This document shows, in pieces, positions 1 through 8,311 of a DNA stretch of 64,000 nt (its first letter is position 1; each line of letters starts with the position of its first letter). Origin of the DNA: Cupriavidus alkaliphilus (GTDB lineage Bacteria; Pseudomonadota; Gammaproteobacteria; Burkholderiales; Burkholderiaceae); the NCBI RefSeq assembly GCF_900094595.1, contig NZ_FMAD01000012.1, forward strand, positions 62,001 to 126,000, written 5' to 3'. The translations under genes were made by a program, and so were the position numbers. The notes below the pieces were generated by a model that did not search any database, was not told the DNA's origin, and worked only from the letters and a program-made list of their open reading frames with translations.

Positions 1-47
1 GCCCGCTGCCCTGTCTCTCACTCGCAACGCTGGCTTTCCCTCTAACT

Positions 48-65
48 GAGAATGAGTTACATTTA
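48..65. promoter_or_regulatory. candidate Fur box upstream of fecI-like gene
   Basis: The sequence GAGAATGAGTTACATTTA matches about two thirds of the 19-bp Fur consensus (GATAATGATAATCATTATC), keeping the GA.AATGA and CATT half-site cores. It lies about 240 bases before the start chosen for the ECF sigma gene, the first gene of an iron-uptake signalling cluster, where a Fur site is expected. Bases 66-300 hold no other gene that I can support. Confidence 0.35.
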
Positions 66-300
66 TCCAGCCCTTCCACAGCTTATCTCGCGAAGGTGAG
101 CCTGACTTCGCATCCATGCCGACACCGATGTTTTTCATGCCGACCCTGCCTGATGCCAAGGCCGGGAGCCTTCGCGGGCGGCCCGCAGCCGCTCCTTGCT
201 CTGCCAAAGTCGCACGGTATGTGATGCCGGACTCATACGCAGCAAACCTTCAGCCGGGCATGGCGATGCCCGCGACGGCGCGCTGAGGCGCACGGCTGCC

Positions 301-810
301 ATGGCCGCTGCCGAACCCGTCGTCAGCGCACAGGTTTGCGCGCTCTACCACGATCACCATGGCTGGCTGCAAGGCTGGTTGCGGCGCAAGCTGGGCAATG
401 CGTGCGATGCGGCCGACCTTGCGCAGGATGTGTTCCTGCGGTTGCTGAACCGCGACCAAGTTCCGATTCGCGAACCACGCCTGTACCTGGGCCGCATTGC
501 CGACGGGCTGGTCATCGATCATTGGCGCCGGCGCGCCCTGGAGCGCGCCTGGCTGGAAACCCTGGCGCAACTCCCCGAGGCGCACGCGCCCTCGCCGGAA
601 AGCCGCCTTGCCTTCCTGCAGACGCTGATCGAGATCGACCGCTTGCTGGATGCGCTCAAGCCCAGGGTGCGCAGCGCATTCCTGTGGGCCCAGCTCGAAG
701 GACTGACCTGCCCGCAAATCGCCGAACGGCTGGGCGTGTCGCTGTCGACCGCCGAACGCTATGTCGGCACGGCGCTGCGGCACTGCTATACCGTGCGCTT
801 CGGTGACTGA
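301..810 (+). CDS. FecI-type ECF RNA polymerase sigma factor
   Basis: This 169-residue ECF sigma factor directs RNA polymerase to iron-uptake receptor genes when released by its FecR partner. Region 2 is visible as HHGWLQGWLRRKLGN...DLAQDVFLRLL, and region 4 as LEGLTCPQIAERLGVSLSTAERYV, a helix-turn-helix that reads the -35 element. An upstream in-frame ATG at 196 would add 35 residues with no sigma-like sequence, so the ATG at 301 (MAAAEP) is preferred. Its stop overlaps the GTG start of the FecR gene, which indicates translational coupling. Family assignment is firm. The target is inferred to be the receptor gene or genes immediately downstream. Confidence 0.88.
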   Translation: MAAAEPVVSAQVCALYHDHHGWLQGWLRRKLGNACDAADLAQDVFLRLLNRDQVPIREPRLYLGRIADGLVIDHWRRRALERAWLETLAQLPEAHAPSPESRLAFLQTLIEIDRLLDALKPRVRSAFLWAQLEGLTCPQIAERLGVSLSTAERYVGTALRHCYTVRFGD

Positions 811-1822
811 CGCCGCGGCGCGCGGTGCGCCAGACCCTGCTTCGCCACCGTCGATTCCATCCGATATTGTCGACCAGGCCGTGCAATGGGCGGTGCGGCT
901 CCAGTTCAGCCAGGCTGACGCAGGCGCGCGCGAGCGGTTCGCGCAATGGCTGCGGGCGGATTCGCGCCATGCGCTGGCGTGGCAGCGCATGCAGTCGCTG
1001 CGCGACGATTTCGCCAGCGTGCCGCCAAACCTGGCCCTGCCCACACTGCAAGCCGCGGACGCGCTGCGCAAGAGTGGCGCCGGCGGCCGCCGGAAAGCGC
1101 TCAAGACGCTGGCTTTCGGCGGGGTTTCCGTGCTGGCGGTGTCGGCGGCGAGCCAGTTCGCACCCTGGCAGCGCTGGCGCGCCGACGCCAGCACCGGCAC
1201 CGGCGAGCAACGCACGCTGCGCCTGGAAGACGGCACCACGGTCGTGCTCAATACCGACACCGCGATAGATACCCGCTTCGATCCCGGCCATCGCGTGGTG
1301 GCATTGCGGCGCGGCGAGGTGTTGGTAACGACCGGCCACGACGCCCGCTTTGCCGCGCAGCCGTTCTGGGTGCAGACGCCGTTTGGCTCGCTGCGCGCGC
1401 TTGGCACGCGCTTTGTGGTGCGGATCGAAGCGGACCATGCGCGCGTCAGCGTGCAGGAAGGCGCGGTGGAGATGCACCCCGGCGGCGGTGCAGCCCGCGG
1501 GGTGGCAGAGCCGGGCACCACATGGACGATGTCGCGCACGCAAGCGGGACGGTCGGCCGCGCCGCCAATCGCCGCGGACGGGTGGGCGGACGGCGTGATC
1601 GCCGGCAATGACATGCGCCTGGCCGATGTGCTGGCGGAACTGGAGCGCTACCGCACCGGCCGCATCGCCTGCGATCCGCGCGTGGGCGACCTGCGCGTAT
1701 CCGGCGCCTACCGGATTGCCGATACCGATCGCGCGCTGCGCTTCCTGGCCCATTCGCAGCCGATCCGGGTGTCGTATCTCACCCGATTCTGGGTCATGGT
1801 GGGGCCGGCAGAGGGTCACTGA
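803..1822 (+). CDS. FecR-type transmembrane anti-sigma regulator
   Basis: A protein of 339 residues from a GTG start (803) that overlaps the sigma stop codon. The N-terminal cytoplasmic part (VQWAVRLQFSQADAGARERFAQWL) is the FecR N-terminal domain that holds the sigma factor. A hydrophobic stretch near residues 80-98 (TLAFGGVSVLAVSAASQF) is the membrane anchor. The periplasmic FecR domain has the usual LEDGTTVVLNTDTAI and TPFGSLRALGTRFVV blocks. The C-terminal part (LADVLAELERYRTG, ISGAYRI-like) is the STN-contact region that senses the loaded receptor. This makes a FecI/FecR cell-surface signalling pair with the STN receptor at 4179. Confidence 0.88.
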   Translation: MTDAAARGAPDPASPPSIPSDIVDQAVQWAVRLQFSQADAGARERFAQWLRADSRHALAWQRMQSLRDDFASVPPNLALPTLQAADALRKSGAGGRRKALKTLAFGGVSVLAVSAASQFAPWQRWRADASTGTGEQRTLRLEDGTTVVLNTDTAIDTRFDPGHRVVALRRGEVLVTTGHDARFAAQPFWVQTPFGSLRALGTRFVVRIEADHARVSVQEGAVEMHPGGGAARGVAEPGTTWTMSRTQAGRSAAPPIAADGWADGVIAGNDMRLADVLAELERYRTGRIACDPRVGDLRVSGAYRIADTDRALRFLAHSQPIRVSYLTRFWVMVGPAEGH

Positions 1823-1945
1823 CCCTGGCTGAGACCTTGTCGCGCACCTGCCAGAAAAATTTTTCAGAAAAAGTGAGGGGATCCGGATTCTCGTCCGGCT
1901 TTACAGGCAGTAACGCAACTCAACTTACTGCCGGAACCGAGAATC

Positions 1946-4168
1946 ATGCCTGCCAACGACCTTCAGCCCGCCCTTCCCGCGCTCAGCCCGATGACGGCTG
2001 CCTTGCGATCCGCGTTGTTCTGCCTTGCCGTCGGGGCAACCGGGGCATCGCCGGCATTGCGGGCGCAAACCGCAACGGCGGAACCGCAGGCCCCCACCAC
2101 CGCCACCACCGCCGCCACCTTGCCGGCCGTGACCGTGACGGCTGCCGCCGAGCCCTCGGGCGAACTGCCCCAGCCCTATGCCGGCGGCCAGACCGCGCGT
2201 GGCGGGCGACTCGGCCTGCTCGGCAACCGTGACGTCATGGACACGCCGTTCGCCACCACCAACTACACCGCCCAGCGCCTCGAAGACCAGCAGGCCGTGA
2301 CGCTGGCCGAGGTACTGGGCAGCGACCCGTCGACACGCTTCACGGGCCAGATCGGCGGCGTGACGGACTCGTTCATGATCCGCGGCTTCCCGATCAACGA
2401 AGGCAACCTGTCAGAAGTAGCATTCGACGGCGTCTATGGCGTGTCGCCGAACTACCATCTGTTCACCGAGTACATCGAACGCGTGGAGGTGCTCAAGGGC
2501 CCGGCGGCGATGCTCTACGGCATGTCGCCGAACAGCGGCGTGGGCGGCGTGGTCAATCTCGTGCCCAAGCGTGCCGGCGCCACGGACCTTACCCGCTTCA
2601 CACTGGACTACACCTCGGATGCCCAGGTCGGCGGCGCCGTCGACCTGAGCCGCCGCTTCGGTGAAGGCAAGGAATGGGGCATCCGCTTCAACGGCCTGCA
2701 CCGCCAGGGGCCGACGCCGCTGGACAATCAGAAGTCGCGGGCCGAAGTGGCCGCGCTGTCGCTGGACTACCGCGGCGAGCGCTTGCGCGCCTCGCTCGAC
2801 CTCATCGAGCAGTACCAATGGACCGATGCGCCCACGCGCCCGTTCCTGGTCGCCAGCGGCGTGCAGGCGCCCGCAGCGCCGGATGGCCGCCGCAACGTGT
2901 CGCAGCCCTGGGGCTGGTGGAAGTCGAATGACATCTCCACGCTGCTGCGTGTGGAATATGACGTCGCCGACAACGTGACCGTGTTTGCCGACGCCGGCGG
3001 CACCCGTTCCGACGTCGCGCGCCTGTCCGACCAGACCCCAACGATCCTCAATGCCGCCGGCGATACCTCGTCGGCCATGCAGCGCTGGCGCTTCCAGATC
3101 AACCGCGCGTCGTTCGATACCGGCGTGCGCGCCAAGTTCGATACGGGCCCGGTGCGTCATGCGCTGGCGCTGCAGGCCAACCTGTACTCGGACCGCATTG
3201 CCAATGCCAACGTGTCCGGCACCCCGGTGCAATCGAATATCTACGCGCCGGTGGCAAGGCCGGAACAGTCCATCGCGGCGCCCCGGTTCGTGCCGAAGGT
3301 GTCGGACTCCACGCTGTCCGGCGTGGCGCTGATCGATACGCTGAGCGCGATGGATGACCGCGTCGCCCTGACGCTGGGGCTGCGCTACCAGAACGTGGAG
3401 TCGAACAACTACGTCGCGGCCACCGGCGCGAAGTCGGCCGCTTACGAGGAAAGTGCCGTCACGCCGCTGGCTGGCATCGTGTTCAAGCCGTGGCGCAACG
3501 TGTCGTTCTACGCCAACTACGTGGAAGGCCTGAGCAAGGGCGATATCGCGCCGGCCACGGCTTCGAACGCCGGGCAGGTGTTCGCACCGTACAAGACCAA
3601 GCAGCAGGAGGTTGGCGTAAAGATCGACAGCGGAGCGCTGATCGCCACGCTGGCAGCATTCCGCATGACCAAGCCGAGCGGCCAGCTCTACGGCACGGCT
3701 TATGCCGTCGACAGCGAGCAGCGCAACCAGGGCCTGGAACTGACGGTGTCGGGCGAAGTGCTCAAGCGCGTGCGCCTGCTGGGCGGCGTAACGCTGCTGG
3801 ACGCCGAGCTGACCAAGACCAACAGCGCTGCCACGCAGGGCAATCGTCCGGTTGGCGTGCCCAACGTCATGGCCAACCTCGGCGCCGAGTGGGACCTGCC
3901 GTGGTTGCAGGGCCTGACGCTGACGGGCGCCGTCAACTATACCGGCAAGGCCTATGTGAACCAGGCCAATACGCAGTCGGTGCCGGCCTGGACCACCTTT
4001 GACTTCGGCGCGCGCTATCGCACCAGGGTGGCGGGCAAGGCCACCACCTTCCGCGCCAGCGTGATCAATGCGTTCGACCGCCGCTACTGGTCGGGCGTGG
4101 CATCGTTCGGCACGGTATCGCTCGGTGCGCCGCGCACCGTCCTGGCGTCGATGACGGTGGACTTCTGA
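1946..4168 (+). CDS. TonB-dependent siderophore receptor without signalling domain
   Basis: An outer-membrane ferric-siderophore transporter of 740 residues. A signal-peptide-like segment (about residues 16-40, LFCLAVGATGASPALRA) is followed by a TonB box (LPAVTVTA, residues 59-66), the plug domain (RLGLLGNRDVMDTPF, MIRGFPINEGN, VLKGPAAMLYGM) and a 22-strand beta barrel ending in the terminal Phe (MTVDF). There is no STN domain, so it should transport but not signal. An internal ATG at residue 16 is an alternative start. The 123 bases before it probably hold the FecI-dependent promoter. It is clearly paralogous to the next receptor (shared LGLLGN, RGFP and FDGVYGV blocks). The siderophore is unknown. 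Confidence 0.9.
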   Translation: MPANDLQPALPALSPMTAALRSALFCLAVGATGASPALRAQTATAEPQAPTTATTAATLPAVTVTAAAEPSGELPQPYAGGQTARGGRLGLLGNRDVMDTPFATTNYTAQRLEDQQAVTLAEVLGSDPSTRFTGQIGGVTDSFMIRGFPINEGNLSEVAFDGVYGVSPNYHLFTEYIERVEVLKGPAAMLYGMSPNSGVGGVVNLVPKRAGATDLTRFTLDYTSDAQVGGAVDLSRRFGEGKEWGIRFNGLHRQGPTPLDNQKSRAEVAALSLDYRGERLRASLDLIEQYQWTDAPTRPFLVASGVQAPAAPDGRRNVSQPWGWWKSNDISTLLRVEYDVADNVTVFADAGGTRSDVARLSDQTPTILNAAGDTSSAMQRWRFQINRASFDTGVRAKFDTGPVRHALALQANLYSDRIANANVSGTPVQSNIYAPVARPEQSIAAPRFVPKVSDSTLSGVALIDTLSAMDDRVALTLGLRYQNVESNNYVAATGAKSAAYEESAVTPLAGIVFKPWRNVSFYANYVEGLSKGDIAPATASNAGQVFAPYKTKQQEVGVKIDSGALIATLAAFRMTKPSGQLYGTAYAVDSEQRNQGLELTVSGEVLKRVRLLGGVTLLDAELTKTNSAATQGNRPVGVPNVMANLGAEWDLPWLQGLTLTGAVNYTGKAYVNQANTQSVPAWTTFDFGARYRTRVAGKATTFRASVINAFDRRYWSGVASFGTVSLGAPRTVLASMTVDF

Positions 4169-4178
4169 TGCGAGGGCC

Positions 4179-6620
4179 ATGACCGCGAGCTGCCGTGCGA
4201 CCCTGTTGTCGGTCATCGTCGCGCTGGCGCTCGCGGTGGCGGCGCTGGTGCCCGAGGCTGCGGCCCAGGCGCCGGCAAATGCGTCGGCACATGCGCCGGC
4301 ACATGCGCCGCCATCCGACAGCCGCGAGTATGCGATCGCCGCGGGCCCGCTGGGTCCTGCGCTGATCCGCTTCGCACAAGTCTCGGGCATCGACCTCGCC
4401 TACGACGCCACGATGGTCGGCCGCCTGCACGGCCCGGGATTGCGTGGTCGCTACACCGTTGCGGACGGCCTGCGGACATTGCTGGCTGGCAGCGGCCTGG
4501 AAGCCGTGGCCCTGCCCGACGGCGGGTATCAGGTACGCAGGCGTGACGGAGTGCTGGCCGGGAAACCCGAGGCGGTGCAGATCCTGCCTACCGTCACCGT
4601 GTCCGGCTCCATGCCGGGTGAGCCTCCTGCCGCGGCCCCAGGCGGCCAGCTGGCACGCGGGACGCGCCTGGGGCTACTGGGCAATACCGACCTCATGGAC
4701 GCGCCACTGAGCACGGTCGGCTACACGGCCCAGGCGATACAGAATCAGCAGGCGCGCACGGTCGGCGACATGATCGAGAGCGATGCGTCGGTACGGTCGG
4801 TCAGCAAGCCAGGCGGCATTCTCGACGCTTACACGATTCGCGGATTTCCCTTCAGCAACGGAAATTTTGGCGAAATCGCGTTCGATGGGGTGTACGGCGT
4901 GGCGTCGAACTATCGCGTGTCCACCGGCTACGTCGAACGCATCGAACTGATCAAAGGTCCCACGGCCGTGCTGACAGGGATGGCCCCCGGCGGCAGCGTT
5001 GGCGGCGGCATCAATATCGTGCCGAAACGCGCCACCGAATCGGATGCGACGCAGCTTGGCGCAGACTATGCATCGGCCGTGCAAGTCGGCGCATCGGTGG
5101 ATCTGAGCCGCCGGTACGGGCCGCAGCAGGATTTCGGCGTGCGATTCAACGGCGGGTATCGCAGCGGCGGCACCGGCCTGGATCAGCAATCGCGCCGCGC
5201 CGGGGTGGGTGCGCTGGCGCTCGACTATCAAGGCAGCCGCTTGCGCGCGACGCTGGATGCGATCGTCCAGCGCGAATCCATCGCCGCGCCCTCGCGCTTG
5301 CTCCATATCGTGCCGGGCATCGGCGTTCCCGACGCGCCAGACGGCCATCGCAATATCTCGCAGTCGTGGGAGTCTTCCGGCATCAGCGATCATTCTGTAT
5401 TGCTGCGTGCTGTCTACCGGTTCAGCGATCAACTGGAGGGGTTTATCCACGGCGGCGGCGGACGTACCCGCGTATCGCGGCTGTTTGCCATCGCACCCAC
5501 CATCATCAATGAACGGGGCGATGTGACAGTCCTGGATACCAACTATCGCTTCAATGTCGCGCGTGCCAGCGCGGAGGCTGGGCTGCGGGGCACGTTCGAC
5601 ACGGGCCCGCTCAGGCACCGGGTCGGACTGGTGGTCAGCGGCTATCGCGATCAGCTCGAGCGCGGCCTGGTGAATGCCAGCGTGACATCGCTGACGAACA
5701 TCTATGCACCGGTGACGCTTCCGCCGCAAGCGATCCCGGCACCGGACGATGTGCCCAAGATCTCGCAGACCACGCTTTCCGGCCTGGCACTGGTCGACAC
5801 CCTGGCTGCCTGGGACAACCGGCTGCAGCTGACGCTGGGGGTACGCTACCAGCGCATCCGGTCAGACAATTTCAGCCCCGACGGCGCGACCACCGGCCGC
5901 TACGACCGGGGGGCCGTTACGCCCATGCTCGGGATCCTGGTCCAGCCGCGTGACAACATTTCCCTGTATGCCAATCGCATCGAGGGGCTCGGCAAGGGTG
6001 ATACCGCACCCACGTCGGCAACCAATGCCGGCGAGGTGTTCGCGCCCTATCGCTCTGTCCAATACGAGGTGGGTGCCAAGGTGGAAATCAACCGCCTGAT
6101 CGCCACCGCCAGCGCGTTCCAGATCACGAAGCCGGGCGGCGAAATGTCGGGAGGCGCGTTCGCGGTCAGCGGGGAACAACGGAATCGCGGCATCGAGCTG
6201 GGACTCTATGGCACACCCCTGCAAGGTGTTCGCGTCAACGCCAGCGCGATGTGGCTGGATGCCACGATCACCCGCAGCGCCGTCTCGCAGGGCAAGGTGC
6301 CTGTCGGCGTGCCATCGCTGCAAGGCAATCTGGGTGTCGAATGGGATATGGCGTGGCTGCCAGGCCTGACGCTGACCGGCGCCATGGCCTATACCGGTGG
6401 GCAGTACGTCGACGCAGCCAATACCCAGCACATTCCCGCCTGGACCCGCTTCGACATCGGCCTACGCTATCGCACCGGGCTTGGCCGGCATACGGCAACA
6501 TTCCGGCTCAACGTGCGCAATGTGCTGAACCGGCGCGGCTGGGCTGCGGTCGATGCCTATGGTGGAATGGCGCCGGCCGATCCGCGGACGGTGCTGGCAT
6601 CGGTAGTGGTGGATCTTTAG
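4179..6620 (+). CDS. FecA-type TonB-dependent receptor with STN signalling domain
   Basis: An outer-membrane siderophore receptor and signal transducer of 813 residues. The signal peptide spans about residues 1-30. An Ala/His-rich linker (ASAHAPAHAPP) leads to an STN (secretin/TonB short N-terminal) domain at about 50-122 (YAIAAGPLGPALIRFAQVSG ... YTVADGLRTLLAGSGL). The TonB box is LPTVTVSG (about 136-143), followed by plug and barrel. The STN domain is what contacts FecR across the periplasm, so this is the likely inducer-sensing receptor of the pair at 301-1822. It starts 10 bases after the previous receptor, so the two are probably co-transcribed. Confidence 0.9.
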   Translation: MTASCRATLLSVIVALALAVAALVPEAAAQAPANASAHAPAHAPPSDSREYAIAAGPLGPALIRFAQVSGIDLAYDATMVGRLHGPGLRGRYTVADGLRTLLAGSGLEAVALPDGGYQVRRRDGVLAGKPEAVQILPTVTVSGSMPGEPPAAAPGGQLARGTRLGLLGNTDLMDAPLSTVGYTAQAIQNQQARTVGDMIESDASVRSVSKPGGILDAYTIRGFPFSNGNFGEIAFDGVYGVASNYRVSTGYVERIELIKGPTAVLTGMAPGGSVGGGINIVPKRATESDATQLGADYASAVQVGASVDLSRRYGPQQDFGVRFNGGYRSGGTGLDQQSRRAGVGALALDYQGSRLRATLDAIVQRESIAAPSRLLHIVPGIGVPDAPDGHRNISQSWESSGISDHSVLLRAVYRFSDQLEGFIHGGGGRTRVSRLFAIAPTIINERGDVTVLDTNYRFNVARASAEAGLRGTFDTGPLRHRVGLVVSGYRDQLERGLVNASVTSLTNIYAPVTLPPQAIPAPDDVPKISQTTLSGLALVDTLAAWDNRLQLTLGVRYQRIRSDNFSPDGATTGRYDRGAVTPMLGILVQPRDNISLYANRIEGLGKGDTAPTSATNAGEVFAPYRSVQYEVGAKVEINRLIATASAFQITKPGGEMSGGAFAVSGEQRNRGIELGLYGTPLQGVRVNASAMWLDATITRSAVSQGKVPVGVPSLQGNLGVEWDMAWLPGLTLTGAMAYTGGQYVDAANTQHIPAWTRFDIGLRYRTGLGRHTATFRLNVRNVLNRRGWAAVDAYGGMAPADPRTVLASVVVDL

Positions 6621-6690
6621 GCGGGGGTTTGTGTTTATGGGGCCACCCACCTGCTGTGGATCGCGTTGGCCATGCCGGCGATCTGGGCCT

Positions 6691-7125
6691 TGGATCCTGA
6701 ATTTCCGCAAGCAAGCCTATGACGCGATGAAGGCCGCGGGCAAGGACGTGTCGACCTACGACCGCACCCAGCTGATGAGCGTCGAATACGACGACACCGA
6801 ACTGGCCAAGCCGGGCGACGAGAAGGTTCGCACCTTCCAGGCTGATGCCTCGCGCGAAGCCGGCATCTTCCACCACCTGATCACGCTGCCGACGTACCAC
6901 ACCGCCGCTCTGTCGACGGAAAACCTGGCGAAGGAATACTTTGGCGACCAGAGCATGCTGGGTTATGTGGCTGGCGTGCAGCGCAAGGAAATCCGGCAGG
7001 GGATCGCTTGTGTCAAGCACCAGAATATTTCTGGGTCGAACATTGGGGATGATCACAAGGAGTACTTCAGCGGGGAAGCGGCGCTGAAGGCGGCAGGGAA
7101 GGACAACACTATGAATCAGTTTTGA
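6691..7125 (+). pseudogene. aceA: 3' fragment of isocitrate lyase gene
   Basis: From about 6691 the frame reads ILNFRKQAYDAMKAAGKD ... QLMSVEYDDTELAK ... GIFHHLITLPTYHTAALS ... YVAGVQRKEIRQGIACVKHQ ... GKDNTMNQF. This is the C-terminal part, about 145 residues, of the long-form isocitrate lyase of beta- and gammaproteobacteria (glyoxylate shunt), identified from family memory. The catalytic KKCGH region and the whole TIM barrel are absent, so no enzyme activity is expected. The reading frame is undamaged and the following terminator is retained, suggesting a fairly recent rearrangement. Bases 6621-6690 can be read in the receptor frame as a short hydrophobic stretch (HLLWIALAMPAIWAL), possibly the stump of another iron-uptake membrane gene. 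Confidence 0.8.
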
Positions 7126-7144
7126 TTCTGGTGGGGCCTAAAGT

Positions 7145-7181
7145 AAGAACGCCAGTCCGTATGGGCTGGCGTTCTTCTTTT
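7145..7181 (+). terminator. rho-independent terminator after the aceA fragment
   Basis: Arms AAGAACGCCAG (7145-7155) and CTGGCGTTCTT (7166-7176) pair perfectly around a 10-base loop and are followed by CTTTT. It sits 20 bases after the isocitrate lyase stop and probably travelled with that 3' end. Confidence 0.75.
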
Positions 7182-7212
7182 GAGCCTGGACGCCGTTGCT
7201 GATTATTCAAGG

Positions 7213-7267
7213 GGCAGGCCCTGCAATTGAGGAAGGACAGTTTGTTCCAGTTGCCCCTTTGGAAGGC
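7213..7267. repeat. left copy of an imperfect direct repeat (NTF2-like 3' end)
   Basis: These 55 bases align with 14722-14777 at 49 of 56 positions with one 1-base gap. On the minus strand both copies encode the tail of an NTF2/SnoaL-like protein. This copy reads QRGNWNKLSFL and is then frameshifted by the missing base relative to the right copy (QRGYWDKLSFLKLHGLP). No further homology is visible beyond about 7270, so here only the 3' tip of the gene is present. Confidence 0.7.
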
Positions 7268-7276
7268 ACGTTGTAC

Positions 7277-7576
7277 TTATGAATCATGCGCTTCGTGCGC
7301 TATGGCTCGAATGACCGCTTCATTCCGGTCAGTTAACTGCGCACCGCCAATCCCGTAATGGGCTGTAACGAGAAGCTTTTTCATTTGCCTGTGTACTTCG
7401 TAAAAAGTCTGGATACGTCCACCGCCATCAGTGCGGCCATATGACCACTTAGCAGTGTCAATAATGCGAAATGTGCCCATAACCGCATAAGCACACCCCC
7501 CATCTTGGTGGCGCAAAAAGCTTGTCCGTTGGTTACACTTATTTACATGACGTAACCCGACACTTACATCCTCCAT
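7277..7576 (-). CDS. hypothetical protein (99 aa)
   Basis: A possible small gene with an ATG at 7576 preceded on its strand by AACGAGGAC, a plausible ribosome binding site. The product is mildly basic with two cysteines, no membrane segment and no family that I recognise (ends RAIAHEAHDS). It is divergent from hxsA, with about 90 bases between them. It could be a chance reading frame: the only support is its length, its start site and its base composition, which resembles the hxs genes rather than the flanking backbone. Confidence 0.35.
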   Translation of the reverse strand: MEDVSVGLRHVNKCNQRTSFLRHQDGGCAYAVMGTFRIIDTAKWSYGRTDGGGRIQTFYEVHRQMKKLLVTAHYGIGGAQLTDRNEAVIRAIAHEAHDS

Positions 7577-7593
7577 GTCCTCGTTTGTGGCTA

Positions 7594-7609
7594 CGTCATC
7601 ACAGTGACG
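7594..7609. promoter_or_regulatory. inverted repeat in the region before hxsA
   Basis: CGTCA (7594-7598) and TGACG (7605-7609) form an inverted repeat with a 6-base spacer in the 90-base gap between hxsA and the divergent small frame. Its position suits an operator or promoter element. It is short enough to be chance. Confidence 0.25.
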
Positions 7610-7666
7610 AGCGCATTCTCTCGCTGATGTTAGACCATTAAATCAATAGGTTTTGGAGAGGGGACT

Positions 7667-7963
7667 ATGAAAGGATTTTTGAAGACTTTTGCTGCTGTCG
7701 CAGCAGGGTTCGCGACCCATGCCACCGATGCAGCGCCGTTACGAGCCCAGGCGCCAACCCATTCCGTTGATGCCTCGTCGACCGCTTCTATCGATGCTAA
7801 GACCCTAGAAGTCATCGCCGTAATAGATTCGACGGGAGACGCCTTCAACTTTGTGTTGAAGCGGGCAGCTGATGAGCAAGGGTCCCTGATGGCCTATCAC
7901 CAATCGCACTCTTCGCATTCATCGCACCGTTCTCATTCGTCGCACTACTCCAGCCGCTATTAA
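7667..7963 (+). CDS. hxsA: His-Xaa-Ser repeat peptide precursor HxsA
   Basis: A precursor of 98 residues. The N-terminus is signal- or leader-like (MKGFLKTFAAVAAGF), and the C-terminus carries six tandem His-x-Ser triplets at residues 78-95 (HQS HSS HSS HRS HSS HYS) followed by SRY. The start follows a strong GGAGAGGGG site. It is the presumed substrate of the two radical SAM enzymes encoded downstream. The His-Xaa-Ser system is known from comparative genomics as a set of four co-occurring families (HxsA-D). The chemical modification and biological role are not something I can state. A hairpin after the stop probably lets the precursor be made in excess of the enzymes. Confidence 0.85.
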   Translation: MKGFLKTFAAVAAGFATHATDAAPLRAQAPTHSVDASSTASIDAKTLEVIAVIDSTGDAFNFVLKRAADEQGSLMAYHQSHSSHSSHRSHSSHYSSRY

Positions 7964-7979
7964 ATTAGAAAACTGCTTG

Positions 7980-8006
7980 AAGCCGACTCCCGCAAGGAGT
8001 CGGCTT
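7980..8006 (+). terminator. hairpin between hxsA and hxsD (attenuator-like)
   Basis: AAGCCGACTCC (7980-7990) and GGAGTCGGCTT (7996-8006) are perfectly complementary around a 5-base loop. The T-tract after it is short (CTTTC), so partial termination is likely. It lies between the peptide precursor gene and its modification genes, a common arrangement in RiPP operons for setting precursor excess. Confidence 0.6.
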
Positions 8007-8020
8007 TCAATGAGGTCGCC

Positions 8021-8311
8021 ATGACGACACGCTTGGAATTGGATGCCGCAGTCTACAGTTTGGAAGCTGTACAGAAGGCAGCTTATAGGTTCATTGACCG
8101 TCTCACCATCCTCATCTCCCAAGGACAAGGCATAGTGATTTGTGAGCTTGATTTGGTCGTGGGCACCCAAATGCCCATAGGCGACGTCCTGGCCGACTTC
8201 AAACGTGAACTACTCGATCAGCAGCTCCGCTTGCAGATCAAACGAGAAACAGAGCCAGCCAGGAACCTGATTCTCGCTTACGCCTTTTCCCGTACAGGGC
8301 TGCAGCAATGA
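8021..8311 (+). CDS. hxsD: His-Xaa-Ser system protein HxsD
   Basis: A small acidic/hydrophobic protein of 96 residues. The C-terminal block FKRELLDQQLRLQIKRETEP...ARNLILAYAF matches the HxsD family signature (an LLNDYxLRE-like motif followed by RNLILA). It may act as a recognition or scaffold component that brings the HxsA leader to the radical SAM enzymes, but this is inference from operon membership and size. The start has a GAGG site 5 bases upstream. Its stop overlaps the hxsB start (ATGA), so the two are translationally coupled. Confidence 0.82.
   Translation: MTTRLELDAAVYSLEAVQKAAYRFIDRLTILISQGQGIVICELDLVVGTQMPIGDVLADFKRELLDQQLRLQIKRETEPARNLILAYAFSRTGLQQ

Noticed and set aside
7898..7960. 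Short tandem repeats at the hxsA 3' end as a CRISPR or satellite
   Set aside because: The unit is a 9-base or shorter codon repeat within a coding frame (H-x-S triplets), with no spacers.
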